64,000 nt of DNA, taken from NCBI GenBank assembly GCA_963966185.1, contig CAWZYM010000107.1:58501-122500 (forward strand), given 5' to 3'. Below, in pieces: positions 9,152-23,474 of the stretch; within the stretch, counting starts at the first letter, position 1; the number at the start of each line of letters is the position of its first letter. The translations under genes were made by a program, and so were the position numbers. Origin of the DNA: Rhabditoides inermis. Its lineage: Eukaryota > Nematoda > Chromadorea > Rhabditida > Rhabditidae. The notes beneath the pieces are model-generated. The model was not told where the DNA came from. It worked only from the letters and a program-made list of their open reading frames with translations, and searched no databases.

Positions 9152-12100
9152 CTATGCGTCGTTCTCTTGCTGATCGCTCGACGTTGGCTGAATGCCAAAG
9201 CGTTTCGAGTCTACTTCGTGGGTCGGTGGGATCTGCATCTGTGGATTAGACGGCTGCGATTCGATTGGTTTATCTTGCACTCCCTGAATCTTGATATTCT
9301 GTAACACAATGATTTAAAAGATAGTGTTCTCATGTTCTCATGTTTCACCTTCTGTGTTTCGATAACAAGAATTATGTAACTGTTCAGTAGAAAAGCCCAT
9401 CCGAGCAGAATTATCCCAATTGTCGACCAATCTCAAAATGACATCCATAATACAAATGAACACACATCACTCACATGTGACAGATTCCAATGCTTGTACT
9501 GGTTCAGTGATCGGATCGCAAATTGCGTGCACCATATTCTCATAGATAGTTGTCAGACCGCATTTCAAGTTGTAAGCATCGTAGAAAGTGGTCTGAATAG
9601 ACTCATTTCGATCGATATTCAATCGATACTCACGTTGAGAATTGTACGATGTGCGTTGAGTTCATTGAAAAGTCTGGTCTTTGTCGCTGATTGGAGACTC
9701 GAAAGGTCCATCGAATTATTCAGTGCAACAGCGAGTTCTTGGAATGGTCGAAGGGTCACATTCACTCCAGCATCTTTCACGAGTTTCATCTTCAATCATC
9801 TATTTCCAGTGAGAATCCACTTGAAACCCACCATGGAAGTATAGTATTCGATACTCCATTTAGCGTCTCCATTTAAAAACGATTGTGACAAAAACGTCAC
9901 ATCTTTACAAACATATCGATACACATAGTTTTTGAGAGATATATGTTTGTCTTTATCTTCTTCTTTGTGATCACACAATTTGAGGTTGAAGACTGTTTCA
10001 AAGACGTCATCGTAAGTCTGAATCAATGATTTGCTATAATGTATAATATAATTACTTGAGTCTCAGCGATAGCATTATTCCAAATATCAAATGTCGTTCG
10101 TTGAAGCTCAATGTTGTTCGCAAAAGTTTCCATATTTCTCTCCAAATTAAGAAACTCTGAAAATAAAATAGACTAATATTTTGTTATATTTTTAATCGTA
10201 ACCATTTTGAACGACAGCTTCGATTGATTTTCCAAACACGAAATGATACGGAGAATTCAATTTGCACGATGGAACCAATGACCTAAAATTTTAGGAGGTA
10301 AACAATTTAATCGTGTTAATCATCTGCATTGCATACAAAGAAGAGAGAATGTGAAAAATTGACTGACTTAAAGTTCATGTGAGGTTTGTAAAACGGCGCA
10401 ACAACCAAGGAAGAGACGTTTGAAATGTGTTTTTCTTCATTCAACAAATAATTGCATCCAGAAGAGTATTCCGTGAACGATACAAACGTTCTAAATATGG
10501 TTCTTTTTCAATTAAGTGAATTCACAAAAAAAAACTAACGTTAAAGAGATAAATACAATTGGCAAGAGGAACAGAATCATAGCTAGAATGAGGAAAGTCA
10601 TTTTGCCTGAAAATAAAAGAATTGGTATAAGAATTATATTTAGTAATGATACACTTACTTTTTCTTAGAAAACAGATCAGAAAAGCGCAAACGACGACGA
10701 ATAGACAAATTGATACTGTCACACTCAGAGAAAGAAATACATTTGTATTTGCATCAACATTAATCTTTTCGAATCGGTTCACATAGTTTTGAAGTTTATC
10801 TACTGCCGAAATTATCTGAATGTTGTTGTTTAAAAAGAAAAGATTTCGTAATTACTTACAATCGCACTGAATCTTGTCACTTCAACTTTTATTGATTGAA
10901 CAGATGGGATCTGACGAATTAACAAGTGTTTTAATTGTTTCTATTCAAGTGTACCTTATACATAGTGTCTTTGATGAATGTAGCAACATGAGTTCCAATA
11001 TCCGTTGGCGGATTCTGTAAAAAAAAATTAAATGTGTAGTGAAAAATGATAGCAGCTAAATATAATTACCCCAAAAGAAAATTTTCCATTGTTACTTGTT
11101 ACTTCTTTAAGAATTTTTTCAGCTTTTGAGAATGACGTCTTCAGTTTTTCGAACATCGGGATAAATCTCTTCTCATTTTCATCATCGGTTTGAATATTTT
11201 TCTGTAACAAAGTAAAGACGTTGCTAAGTGAAAGCTACGAAAAAATGAAATTTTTACCAGAATGTCATTATATCTCTTCCAAATTTCGTTGAACATATAA
11301 TCGAGTTTGTTTCCGTCAGCGTCTGTCACACCAATCAGTTTCTGAGCTAGTGAATCGATGTCTCTCTAAAAATATTCAATCACTGGCTCTTGAATTTTGA
11401 TTTCTCACCATTCTCTGCTGAAGATTAGCATTATTCAAAAGTGCGGCCGATTCAAGTCGAGTATCGATCTATAATCAAGTATACCTAACTGCATGTACCA
11501 GTTTGAATACCGTTGCTTTGGCCGCCAATCCAGAATTCATATTTTGCAATACGTCATCAAAAATGTCAACATTTTTACAGAATCCGTGCAACAAATCTCT
11601 TTTCAGTTCTTAAATACGGGTTTTTACTTTGCTACAAATTGGAACTCACGTGTAATCTGGCTATTGATGATTTGATTGGTCCGAGAGGCGAGAGTCGAGT
11701 GAGTGTCATAAGCAAAAAAGGCCAACACAGCAATGAGAGCCGAGAAGATTGCGAGAAGTACGACATAGCCAATAAGACACCGCTGAATATTTACACTTGG
11801 AAAATATCAAATTAATGCGAAGCTTACGAAGAGAATCGTCATTTTCTTTTCCAGTCCCACTTTCTTGACGATTTTCTCCCTATGTATGGAGGCAGTGATC
11901 GGCTGTTTGGATTGTTTGGATTGTTCGTTCGAGGCTCGCCTCACGAATGCCTCCGACTTGTGTGGTGTGGGTGTGGTGTCTCCCTTGGCCGCTGCTCTCT
12001 CGCTCTTCCCCGGTGTCTGGGTCGGCGTCTTGGTCGGCGTCAATGCTTTCACTTGTCTCTCAATCTCCGCCTCATCCTCCGCAATCGATTCCTTCACAAA

Positions 12101-12892
12101 GCACCGACACACCAGAATCGACACAGCTATGCCGGACAGAGAAACAAGCATTCCAACCACAAACAGTCCCACACGCCCCTCAAACACAAACCAGTACGTT
12201 TCAACCACCCAAACGTACAGCTGGATATTTGTTCTGCGCGGCAGCAAAGAAGGGCGACAGAGTGCCGTCAAGAGAGTCGTCCGTAACCAACTGAATACAT
12301 GACACACACACAATGTATGTATTCTTTCTCTCTCACCCTCTCCCACTCCCTTTTTCTTTTTCTCCCTCCCTCTCCCTCTCTCTCCCTCTCTCCCCCTCTC
12401 TCTTCGAGCACTAGCTCCCACCCACTCGAATCGCTTGCATCAGCACATTGTCCTCGAGGTTGTGCGAGTGTCTATCCCGGGGCGTGGAAAACGGCTTCAG
12501 CCACTCGCGGGACTCGCGCTTCATAGGAGCCGTCTTCGGAAGGCGACACAGGTTCGCTCAAAGGGCACACGGATCAAGGCGCCAGTCTCTTCCAACACAT
12601 ATCACAAGTGATCCCAGCTGATTCACAGTCGGTACAAGGTAACCGCAAGTAATTCCGAGTAGTTTGAAGTCGTTTGAAGTACTCGGAAGGCCAATCGGAA
12701 GGCATATCGCAACAGTGACAGCTACTTGACGCAAGCAGCCGACTACTCACGGATTTCTTTGGTTTTATAGGTGTTGATGAGATCGGATGTCGCATCTGAG
12801 GACACGAGAGGAGCACATAGGAGGGAGAAGAGGAGAATACTGAAAGGTTCACTCGGACAAAGTATCGATTGGTTATCGAGAAATGTCGTCAT
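9152..12892 (-). CDS. Prominin-like pentaspan membrane protein, copy B (complete, 21 exons, 851 aa)
   Basis: Prominins are cholesterol-binding glycoproteins of plasma-membrane protrusions. Exons: 12892-12751, 12556-12426, 12290-12219, 12178-11828, 11782-11650, 11608-11511, 11468-11409, 11365-11258, 11201-11070, 11014-10955, 10910-10860, 10815-10659, 10606-10540, 10490-10368, 10282-10203, 10156-10056, 10017-9832, 9789-9634, 9592-9475, 9431-9349, 9298-9152. All junctions are in phase (2556 nt). The ATG follows an in-frame stop. A signal-peptide-like stretch (ILLFSLLCAPLVSS) lies at about residues 19-32. Membrane spans are at about 118-140 (then CRCF), 235-256, 472-496, 501-522 and 778-799, with two ~215- and ~255-aa ectodomain loops and a 48-aa tail. 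Family-like features are KYPAGRVGL before span 1, CKLN early in the second loop, and AICDPI before span 5. Human prominin-1 has 865 residues. The first cytoplasmic loop (~95 aa) is long for the family, and the span 3-4 loop is very short. Family assignment is by topology and motif recall, not a search. Confidence 0.8.
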
Positions 12893-13173
12893 CAACAGTC
12901 AAGCTATGGACATCGCATGTGAAAGCGTTCATTGTTGCCCGGTGAAATGACAGCGACCGGTCGATTTTTCCCAAATGACAAACTAAGAGATTTGTTCGAT
13001 ACATCAGGGCAAATATAATTTTTTAGCTCTATCAATCTGCGCAAATTCGCATATCCTTTTTCTAATAGTTCTAATGGTGTAGTGAGCCCTTTACGATAGA
13101 AAATACAACAGTCTCTGATTCACGTTCTCAGATGATATCGATTGATTATCTATTAATCTTCATAAATTTATAG

Positions 13174-14182
13174 TGATACCGGAAATCAACGTATTAGGCT
13201 ATCAGGTTTACAATCTGTACGAAATAGCCAGCAGCGAGGGAAACGTAGGAAACAGGTTGAATAGTTGGGTGGAAGAGTGGCCTAGTCTCCTGCCATACCT
13301 GAGGATGTTGATTGGATCAGGTCGAAAGGGGCGACCGGCCGAGAATCGCATCGTCGAAAGAATGACGGGGACAAGAGGGCAGACGACGGATCGAGAGAAA
13401 ATGACGGTGCGCATCGAGTGAGAAGGCAAGTGACATTCGGCTGAAACGCACGTTTGCAGCAGGTTAGTCAAACGTATCCCTCTGATCATCAGGTTAGTCA
13501 AACGTATCCCTCTGATTATCAGGTTAGTCAAACGTTTCAGATGATTTTCAGATGACAAGGCGGCACAAGAGCGCCTCATACAGGAGTTGGACGTGATCTG
13601 GGAGAAGATCCCCAAGGACACAAACAAGCGCGGCGTCAACATCTGCGAGTTCTACCAGAAGATCTACCAGTTCGCGGAGAAGCGCCCTCGCTGCGTACCC
13701 GGAAACGCGCTGATCCGCGCGTACGAGCTGGTGAAGCGGACCAGTTTCGACCCTCGAGTGAGTTTACACCGCATTCCTATCTCCATTTTGTGCTGACTTT
13801 ATTCGTTCAGATGATCGAGAAGTTCGTCGAGATCGAGCGGCAGCTGCCTCTTGCCTTTGTCTACGGACAGCGCGTCGCCGGCAAGAGGCAGCTCATGGTA
13901 TACCGTAACCGGAACGGTTACGGTTACCCGCTCTGGTTCGGGGTCGTGCACGACAAGGAGGTTGAGAAGAGCGACCCCGAACTGGTGCGCCTGTGGGTGC
14001 GCCAGCCCGGCGACCATGCCCCCCCCCCCCGTCCGACACTAGCCTCCATCGCAAAATTTTCTGTCCCCGCAAGTAGTGTTCCCCTCATTCGTTCTGTGCT
14101 CCTTTGTTTGGTACCATTGTTTGTGCTTGTATCATATATGCTGTACATAATAAATATATTCGAACTGTTCCCATGCCTTTAG
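13174..14182 (+). CDS. Unrecognised plus-strand gene, copy 2 (12-C allele, hydrophobic tail)
   Basis: Exons correspond to 13174-13320, 13552-13757 and 13811-14182. The poly-C run (14019-14030) has 12 bases. That opens a different frame from copy 1, adding about 50 residues that end in a hydrophobic stretch (VLLCLVPLFVLVSYML) which could be a membrane anchor. The rest of the protein is essentially unchanged. Whether the tail is translated or is 3' UTR is not decidable here. Confidence 0.5.
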
Positions 14183-14237
14183 GCTTACTCATGAACCAGT
14201 ATGCGAAGCATCGAGTTTAGCATGGAGTTAGGCTAAG

Positions 14238-14295
<58 letters not shown>

Positions 14296-16675
14296 TCCAA
14301 TAACAGCAGGTAACCTTTAGGCTTGATCGAGAAGACCAACTTATCATCGGACATCTGTCAAATGTAGCCAAGATTTGCAGGACTCTCTATACTTCAAGTG
14401 CATGATCCATCGCCACTCAGCACCCACTTCATTCAATCAAATTGTTCGTGTATCGCCTTCATTTCCACTCCACAACACTCTTAAACTACTAGTTTTCCGG
14501 GCGCTAACGCGCCTTTCGAAATCATCCATTTTGAAGATACCTCGTGCCAGGATTAAGCCCGACTTCGCATACGCGTATCTCTAAAAATACTCAAAAAATC
14601 CAGCTCCAAAACACATCTGTAGACCCACCCAAAGTACCCCCATTCACATCCTAACAACACTCATACAACTTCCGGATAGCTAATTAGCATAAATACAAAG
14701 TCAGAATCCATGAACCTGGAATAGACCGTGGTTGGTAGCTTATACCACCCTGGGCTATACGCTTATACCACCCCTGGGTGGCATAAGCTTTTCAGGTCAT
14801 AACTTCTTTCAAAATTGACTCTCACAATTCTAGTTTAGCGGGTTCGAAAGCTCATCTTGCCGGCTTTCTAACAGACTATTAACATCTATACTTTACTTTA
14901 CTAGTTAATCCTTTATCGGCCATTGAAATTTCGAAAATTTCAATGGGGGGACCCTTAGGATCGAAATTTTTTTGTCTCGAATCAACTTCAAAGTAACTTC
15001 TAAAATCTTCCAAGTCTTCAATGATACCAAAAAAGTGTAAAAAAAAACCCATATCAACACTCCATTCTGAGCCGATAATTCAGAGACCGCTCTAGGTGCC
15101 TCCGTACCCAACGATTCGGCGGGGTGTGACCCTTATACCACCCAGGGGTGGCATAAATGTAATGTGTGACAATTATACCAGCCCTGGGTGGCATAAGCCA
15201 ACCAGACCCTTTCTTTTTTTCGGACAAATCGAAAGCTTGACCCACCCAAGTTTGAGGTAATTTCAAAGTTTCGCTCATCTTATGATGTGGTCAACTCTAA
15301 TTTTGGAACGCTCTGCATTTGGCAGAGCACTATATGAAAGACTAAAGGTGAGGAAAGCAAATATATATTTATGCAACTTTTTATTATTCAAGTGTCTCCA
15401 TCACAAACAACACTCACACATATCTCCACAATACTCACCATCCACAGTTCCTTGGTCTCAGTGCATGTATGCCATTATTTTATAACACTTGTCACAACAT
15501 TGTGACGTCGTTGATGCTTTCATAAAAAACATTCCAGTTGTCCCACACATATGTCCCTCACACCCGCCGCCGGCTGACCCCCGCCTCCGTTCCGACCGAT
15601 CCGGCCGATTTCAGGGGCTGAACTTGCCGGAAATGGATTGAGGCCCAGAAAATGACTGGATTGAGATTATAACGTGAAACTTCGCAGAGAGTACCGCAGA
15701 GTGATAGGGAAGGTCTAGAAGAAAACCGCATGTCGATATCTTTTCTTATATTCAAATCGTATCTCAAAGCGCGCCTCACAAATGGGGTCCGGCTGCGGGT
15801 AGTGAGAGACAGGGAGAGAAGGAGAGAGAGAGAGAGAAGATTCAGAGAAAATAAGTATACAGGGACCTTTTCCGGCCCTGTACGAGTCTGGCGGTACCCA
15901 TTTCAAACTCTTTATCTAATTTCCGGGCACGTTTCGGACATGATAAGATATCGGGTTACTGTAGCTAGTACTGGTTTACTGTATATTGAAAGTCAGAGAT
16001 AATCCAGGGAGAGGATTCAAAGGTGTTTTTAGACAGATTCGAGGATACTGAGTTCGAAGAAAGCATTAGCATTCTATGGGGGTGTGATTTGATGTATATC
16101 ACTGATCATTTGCCCTCAAGGGGTGAATTAGCCGGAAAAGGATTGAGGCCCAGAAAGTGACTGGATTAAGATTATAACGTGAAACTTCGCAGAGAGTACC
16201 GCAGAGTGACAGGGAAGGTCTGAGAGAAAACCGCATGTCGATATCTTTTCTTATATTCAAATCGTATCTCAAAGCGCGCCTCGCAAATGGGGTCCTGCTG
16301 CGGGTAGTGAGAGACAGGGAGAGAAGGAGAGAGAGAGAAGATTCAGAGGAAATAAGTATACAAAGATTTTTTCCGGCCCTGTACGAGTCTGACGGTACCC
16401 ATTTCAAGCTCTCTTTCTGATTTCCGAGCACGTTTCGGACATGATAAGATATCGGGTTACTGTAGCTAGTACTGGTTCACTGTATATTGAAAGTCAGAGA
16501 TAATCCAGGGAGAGGATTTAAAAGTGTTTCTAGACAGATTCGAGGATACTGAGTTCGAAGAAAGCATTAGCATTCTATGGGGGTGTGATTTGATGTATAT
16601 CACTGATCATTTGCCCTCAAGGGGTGAATTAGCCGGAAATGGATTGAGGCCCAGAAAGTGACTGGATTGAGATTA

Positions 16676-17633
16676 GCAGACGGGCACATACCGCCCGTTC
16701 TGACTACAACTGCAGGACGGAGCCGCCAACCATGGAGGAGCTGCTTGTGTGCATGAAAAAGCTGAAGAATGGGAAGGCTGCCGGAGACGACGACCTCACC
16801 CGGAGATGATGAAGGCTCTGCCCGCCTTTGGGATCCGTGAGCTGCATCGGCTGATCGTCAACATCTGGGAGATGAAGGATGTGCCTGACTCGTGAAGAAA
16901 CGCCATCATCGTCCCGTTGCTGAAGAAGGGCAGCGCCACCGACCCAGCCAACTACCGTGGTATCTCATTGATCCGCGTGTGCTACAAGCTGGTGGAGCGA
17001 CTGCTGCTACTTCGCATTGTGGAGCACCGCGAGAAGACCGCCCGAGACGAGCAACCGAGGTAGCGGAAGTTGGTGGTCTGCGCGATCTTCTCTCCATTGG
17101 CAGTGAACTCCTCCTTTACTCCTCGCGGGATTGTCATCGACTCGCACTTGTCCGGCCTGAGGGTCAGATCGTACGAGACGGCGAGGAGACTGAGACGGTC
17201 GACAGCTTTCTGCAGGTTAACAGGGTCTTCTCCAAACAGAGCATTGTAGTCGAGGTCGGTGACTTTCCGTCCTGTCGTGTGCAGCTCCACTCCTCCTCCA
17301 CACTCCTCCACCACACGTCGCATCACGTCGTCGATGACGTAGTTGAACAGAAGCGGGCCGCAGACGGATCCTTGGCGCACTCCAGTCCGGACGGCGAACT
17401 GCTGCGTGATTCCGCAAGGAGTGCGGACAGCGGCAGTAGTACGGCTGTACAGGTCTCGTAGAATGTCGACTAGCGGGGCTGGTACTCCGTCGGCGCGCAC
17501 CGCATCGAAGAGGCGGTCTCTATCGGGACTGTCGATTGCTGCCCGGAAGTCGACAAAGATGATGTAAGTCGGCTTCTTGAATCGGGCACGCAGGTCGACG
17601 ATCCGTCTCAGAGAGAAGACGGCGTCGATGGTA
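16676..17633. mobile_element. Internally inverted LINE fragment, unit 2
   Basis: Same chimera as in unit 1, with the inversion joint at 17054/17055 and the same YADD deletion. Confidence 0.9.
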
Positions 17634-18545
17634 ACCTTATTATGGTCAAGTGGTCAGAACTGGTTCACACGATGCTCGCCGGCTAAGGAGCGACAATGCT
17701 CCAGATGATCTACGGAGAATCGGCCGAGGAGGAGAGTCTACTTCGTGCGTGAGAGAGCTATACAGTATACACTGATGAGACACCACCACTTTGTGACTGC
17801 CAATAAAGATCTTATGGCGACTAACCATCGTATTGCAGTATGTAGTATTAAATACAACTTTTTTTTCTGGCTTCGCGCGTGTATCCGCGCGGAAATCAAA
17901 TGTTTTTGCGCGCCTCACTTATGACTAGATAAGTGTGTGATTGCCTGACAGTGTGGTGCCCGCGCGCACACACGACTTTGCATGTTCTTTTTTACATTGC
18001 TCTGCGTACTATCTCTACGAAACATAATACTTGGTCAGAGTGTGAACAGATCGAGAACCTGGAGGCGAATGATGAGTTTGTCTTTCTAGCCACAACGCCA
18101 CAACGACAACGCAGCTTGTGATGGAGACGAGGCATCTCCCAGCTGCACTCGAGTTGTTATCGGCATGGCATATTTGAAAAGAAACAAGTAGTTTAATACA
18201 ATTAAAACTAGTAATTCAGGTTTTACATTTTTCCAGTTCCCATTGCGAAGATGATAAGCGACAGCGCTACTTGTGCGAAATGACAACAAATTTGATGAAC
18301 ATTTGCCTAAAAATGACGTTTTTCGTCTTGTATTCCGGCCATCCGAGTTTGTCGGTCAGGAAAGGGTATATAAAAAATGCAATGAAAAAAGAAAACAATT
18401 GTTGCGAAAAGAGTTTGTTTTTCAAAGTTTTGGTCAATTTTTATGCACAATCGAAAACAAAGTCAGCTATGACAGACATATTGCACATTGACCTCTAAGT
18501 GATAAAGTGCTAAGTGATAAGAAACTGTAAGGTGTAATGACTTGT

Positions 18546-21500
18546 CTATGCGTCGTTCTCTTGCTGATCGCTCGACGTTGGCTGAATGCCAAAGCGTTTC
18601 GAGTCTACTTCGTGGGTCGGTGGGATCTGCATCTGTGGATTAGACGGCTGCGATTCGATTGGTTTATCTTGCACTCCCTGAATCTTGATATTCTGTAACA
18701 CAATGATTTAAAAGATAGTGTTCTCATGTTCTCATGTTTCACCTTCTGTGTTTCGATAACAAGAATTATGTAACTGTTCAGTAGAAAAGCCCATCCGAGC
18801 AGAATTATCCCAATTGTCGACCAATCTCAAAATGACATCCATAATACAAATGAACACACATCACTCACATGTGACAGATTCCAATGCTTGTACTGGTTCA
18901 GTGATCGGATCGCAAATTGCGTGCACCATATTCTCATAGATAGTTGTCAGACCGCATTTCAAGTTGTAAGCATCGTAGAAAGTGGTCTGAATAGACTCAT
19001 TTCGATCGATATTCAATCGATACTCACGTTGAGAATTGTACGATGTGCGTTGAGTTCATTGAAAAGTCTGGTCTTTGTCGCTGATTGGAGACTCGAAAGG
19101 TCCATCGAATTATTCAGTGCAACAGCGAGTTCTTGGAATGGTCGAAGGGTCACATTCACTCCAGCATCTTTCACGAGTTTCATCTTCAATCATCTATTTC
19201 CAGTGAGAATCCACTTGAAACCCACCATGGAAGTATAGTATTCGATACTCCATTTAGCGTCTCCATTTAAAAACGATTGTGACAAAAACGTCACATCTTT
19301 ACAAACATATCGATACACATAGTTTTTGAGAGATATATGTTTGTCTTTATCTTCTTCTTTGTGATCACACAATTTGAGGTTGAAGACTGTTTCAAAGACG
19401 TCATCGTAAGTCTGAATCAATGATTTGCTATAATGTATAATATAATTACTTGAGTCTCAGCGATAGCATTATTCCAAATATCAAATGTCGTTCGTTGAAG
19501 CTCAATGTTGTTCGCAAAAGTTTCCATATTTCTCTCCAAATTAAGAAACTCTGAAAATAAAATAGACTAATATTTTGTTATATTTTTAATCGTAACCATT
19601 TTGAACGACAGCTTCGATTGATTTTCCAAACACGAAATGATACGGAGAATTCAATTTGCACGATGGAACCAATGACCTAAAATTTTAGGAGGTAAACAAT
19701 TTAATCGTGTTAATCATCTGCATTGCATACAAAGAAGAGAGAATGTGAAAAATTGACTGACTTAAAGTTCATGTGAGGTTTGTAAAACGGCGCAACAACC
19801 AAGGAAGAGACGTTTGAAATGTGTTTTTCTTCATTCAACAAATAATTGCATCCAGAAGAGTATTCCGTGAACGATACAAACGTTCTAAATATGGTTCTTT
19901 TTCAATTAAGTGAATTCACAAAAAAAAACTAACGTTAAAGAGATAAATACAATTGGCAAGAGGAACAGAATCATAGCTAGAATGAGGAAAGTCATTTTGC
20001 CTGAAAATAAAAGAATTGGTATAAGAATTATATTTAGTAATGATACACTTACTTTTTCTTAGAAAACAGATCAGAAAAGCGCAAACGACGACGAATAGAC
20101 AAATTGATACTGTCACACTCAGAGAAAGAAATACATTTGTATTTGCATCAACATTAATCTTTTCGAATCGGTTCACATAGTTTTGAAGTTTATCTACTGC
20201 CGAAATTATCTGAATGTTGTTGTTTAAAAAGAAAAGATTTCGTAATTACTTACAATCGCACTGAATCTTGTCACTTCAACTTTTATTGATTGAACAGATG
20301 GGATCTGACGAATTAACAAGTGTTTTAATTGTTTCTATTCAAGTGTACCTTATACATAGTGTCTTTGATGAATGTAGCAACATGAGTTCCAATATCCGTT
20401 GGCGGATTCTGTAAAAAAAAATTAAATGTGTAGTGAAAAATGATAGCAGCTAAATATAATTACCCCAAAAGAAAATTTTCCATTGTTACTTGTTACTTCT
20501 TTAAGAATTTTTTCAGCTTTTGAGAATGACGTCTTCAGTTTTTCGAACATCGGGATAAATCTCTTCTCATTTTCATCATCGGTTTGAATATTTTTCTGTA
20601 ACAAAGTAAAGACGTTGCTAAGTGAAAGCTACGAAAAAATGAAATTTTTACCAGAATGTCATTATATCTCTTCCAAATTTCGTTGAACATATAATCGAGT
20701 TTGTTTCCGTCAGCGTCTGTCACACCAATCAGTTTCTGAGCTAGTGAATCGATGTCTCTCTAAAAATATTCAATCACTGGCTCTTGAATTTTGATTTCTC
20801 ACCATTCTCTGCTGAAGATTAGCATTATTCAAAAGTGCGGCCGATTCAAGTCGAGTATCGATCTATAATCAAGTATACCTAACTGCATGTACCAGTTTGA
20901 ATACCGTTGCTTTGGCCGCCAATCCAGAATTCATATTTTGCAATACGTCATCAAAAATGTCAACATTTTTACAGAATCCGTGCAACAAATCTCTTTTCAG
21001 TTCTTAAATACGGGTTTTTACTTTGCTACAAATTGGAACTCACGTGTAATCTGGCTATTGATGATTTGATTGGTCCGAGAGGCGAGAGTCGAGTGAGTGT
21101 CATAAGCAAAAAAGGCCAACACAGCAATGAGAGCCGAGAAGATTGCGAGAAGTACGACATAGCCAATAAGACACCGCTGAATATTTACACTTGGAAAATA
21201 TCAAATTAATGCGAAGCTTACGAAGAGAATCGTCATTTTCTTTTCCAGTCCCACTTTCTTGACGATTTTCTCCCTATGTATGGAGGCAGTGATCGGCTGT
21301 TTGGATTGTTTGGATTGTTCGTTCGAGGCTCGCCTCACGAATGCCTCCGACTTGTGTGGTGTGGGTGTGGTGTCTCCCTTGGCCGCTGCTCTCTCGCTCT
21401 TCCCCGGTGTCTGGGTCGGCGTCTTGGTCGGCGTCAATGCTTTCACTTGTCTCTCAATCTCCGCCTCATCCTCCGCAATCGATTCCTTCACAAAGCACCG

Positions 21501-22286
21501 ACACACCAGAATCGACACAGCTATGCCGGACAGAGAAACAAGCATTCCAACCACAAACAGTCCCACACGCCCCTCAAACACAAACCAGTACGTTTCAACC
21601 ACCCAAACGTACAGCTGGATATTTGTTCTGCGCGGCAGCAAAGAAGGGCGACAGAGTGCCGTCAAGAGAGTCGTCCGTAACCAACTGAATACATGACACA
21701 CACACAATGTATGTATTCTTTCTCTCTCACCCTCTCCCACTCCCTTTTTCTTTTTCTCCCTCCCTCTCCCTCTCTCTCCCTCTCTCCCCCTCTCTCTTCG
21801 AGCACTAGCTCCCACCCACTCGAATCGCTTGCATCAGCACATTGTCCTCGAGGTTGTGCGAGTGTCTATCCCGGGGCGTGGAAAACGGCTTCAGCCACTC
21901 GCGGGACTCGCGCTTCATAGGAGCCGTCTTCGGAAGGCGACACAGGTTCGCTCAAAGGGCACACGGATCAAGGCGCCAGTCTCTTCCAACACATATCACA
22001 AGTGATCCCAGCTGATTCACAGTCGGTACAAGGTAACCGCAAGTAATTCCGAGTAGTTTGAAGTCGTTTGAAGTACTCGGAAGGCCAATCGGAAGGCATA
22101 TCGCAACAGTGACAGCTACTTGACGCAAGCAGCCGACTACTCACGGATTTCTTTGGTTTTATAGGTGTTGATGAGATCGGATGTCGCATCTGAGGACACG
22201 AGAGGAGCACATAGGAGGGAGAAGAGGAGAATACTGAAAGGTTCACTCGGACAAAGTATCGATTGGTTATCGAGAAATGTCGTCAT
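18546..22286 (-). CDS. Prominin-like pentaspan membrane protein, copy C
   Basis: This copy is almost identical to the 9152-12892 copy, with all 21 exons shifted by exactly +9394 (first exon 22286-22145, last exon 18692-18546). The start codon, all splice sites and the TAG stop are preserved, so it is predicted to encode the same 851-aa pentaspan protein. The weak tttaag acceptor before exon 6 is shared with its neighbours. The divergent plus-strand gene begins about 280 bp upstream. No inactivating change was seen. Confidence 0.8.
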
Positions 22287-22567
22287 CAACAGTCAAGCTA
22301 TGGACATCGCATGTGAAAGCGTTCATTGTTGCCCGGTGAAATGACAGCGACCGGTCGATTTTTCCCAAATGACAAACTAAGAGATTTGTTCGATACATCA
22401 GGGCAAATATAATTTTTTAGCTCTATCAATCTGCGCAAATTCGCATATCCTTTTTCTAATAGTTCTAATGGTGTAGTGAGCCCTTTACGATAGAAAATAC
22501 AACAGTCTCTGATTCACGTTCTCAGATGATATCGATTGATTATCTATTAATCTTCATAAATTTATAG

Positions 22568-23474
22568 TGATACCGGAAATCAACGTATTAGGCTATCAGG
22601 TTTACAATCTGTACGAAATAGCCAGCAGCGAGGGAAACGTAGGAAACAGGTTGAATAGTTGGGTGGAAGAGTGGCCTAGTCTCCTGCCATACCTGAGGAT
22701 GTTGATTGGATCAGGTCGAAAGGGGCGACCGGCCGAGAATCGCATCGTCGAAAGAATGACGGGGACAAGAGGGCAGACGACGGATCGAGAGAAAATGACG
22801 GTGCGCATCGAGTGAGAAGGCAAGTGACATTCGGCTGAAACGCACGTTTGCAGCAGGTTAGTCAAACGTATCCCTCTGATCATCAGGTTAGTCAAACGTA
22901 TCCCTCTGATTATCAGGTTAGTCAAACGTTTCAGATGATTTTCAGATGACAAGGCGGCACAAGAGCGCCTCATACAGGAGTTGGACGTGATCTGGGAGAA
23001 GATCCCCAAGGACACAAACAAGCGCGGCGTCAACATCTGCGAGTTCTACCAGAAGATCTACCAGTTCGCGAAGAAGCGCCCTCGCTGCGTACCCGGAAAC
23101 GCGCTGATCCGCGCGTACGAGCTGGTGAAGCGGACCAGTTTCGACCCTCGAGTGAGTTTACACCGCATTCCTATCTCCATTTTGTGCTGACTTTATTCGT
23201 TCAGATGATCGAGAAGTTCGTCGAGATCGAGCGGCAGCTGCCTCTTGCCTTTGTCTACGGACAGCGCGTCGCCGGCAAGAGGCAGCTCATGGTATACCGT
23301 AACCGGAACGGTTACGGTTACCCGCTCTGGTTCGGGGTCGTGCACGACAAGGAGGTTGAGAAGAGCGACCCCGAACTGGTGCGCCTGTGGGTGCGCCAGC
23401 CCGGCGACCATGCCCCCCCCCCCCCCCCGTCCGACACTAGCCTCCATCGCAAAATTTTCTGTCCCCGCAAGTAG
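22568..23474 (+). CDS. Unrecognised plus-strand gene, copy 3 (16-C allele)
   Basis: Exons correspond to 22568-22714, 22946-23151 and 23205-23474. The 16-base poly-C run (23413-23428) puts the C-terminus in the third frame, ending in a short basic tail (SDTSLHRKIFCPRK). One Glu-to-Lys change (FAEKR to FAKKR) distinguishes the middle exon from the other copies. Confidence 0.5.

Noticed and set aside
10283..10330. Apparent in-frame TAA in copies B-E if the acceptor tgcaatgcag is used before exon 15, which would make B-E pseudogenes while copy A stayed open.
   Set aside because: Using the next acceptor (attttag, intron 10283-10367, 85 nt) joins exon 14 to exon 15 in phase in every copy. The other acceptor is out of phase even in copy A.
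11807..12421. A continuous 204-codon minus-strand frame running through the first membrane span and into the CT-rich tract.
   Set aside because: It reads through a 40-nt GT-AG intron (12179-12218) and a microsatellite. The spliced frame gives a sensible ectodomain, and the read-through N-terminus is an Arg/Gly-rich artefact.
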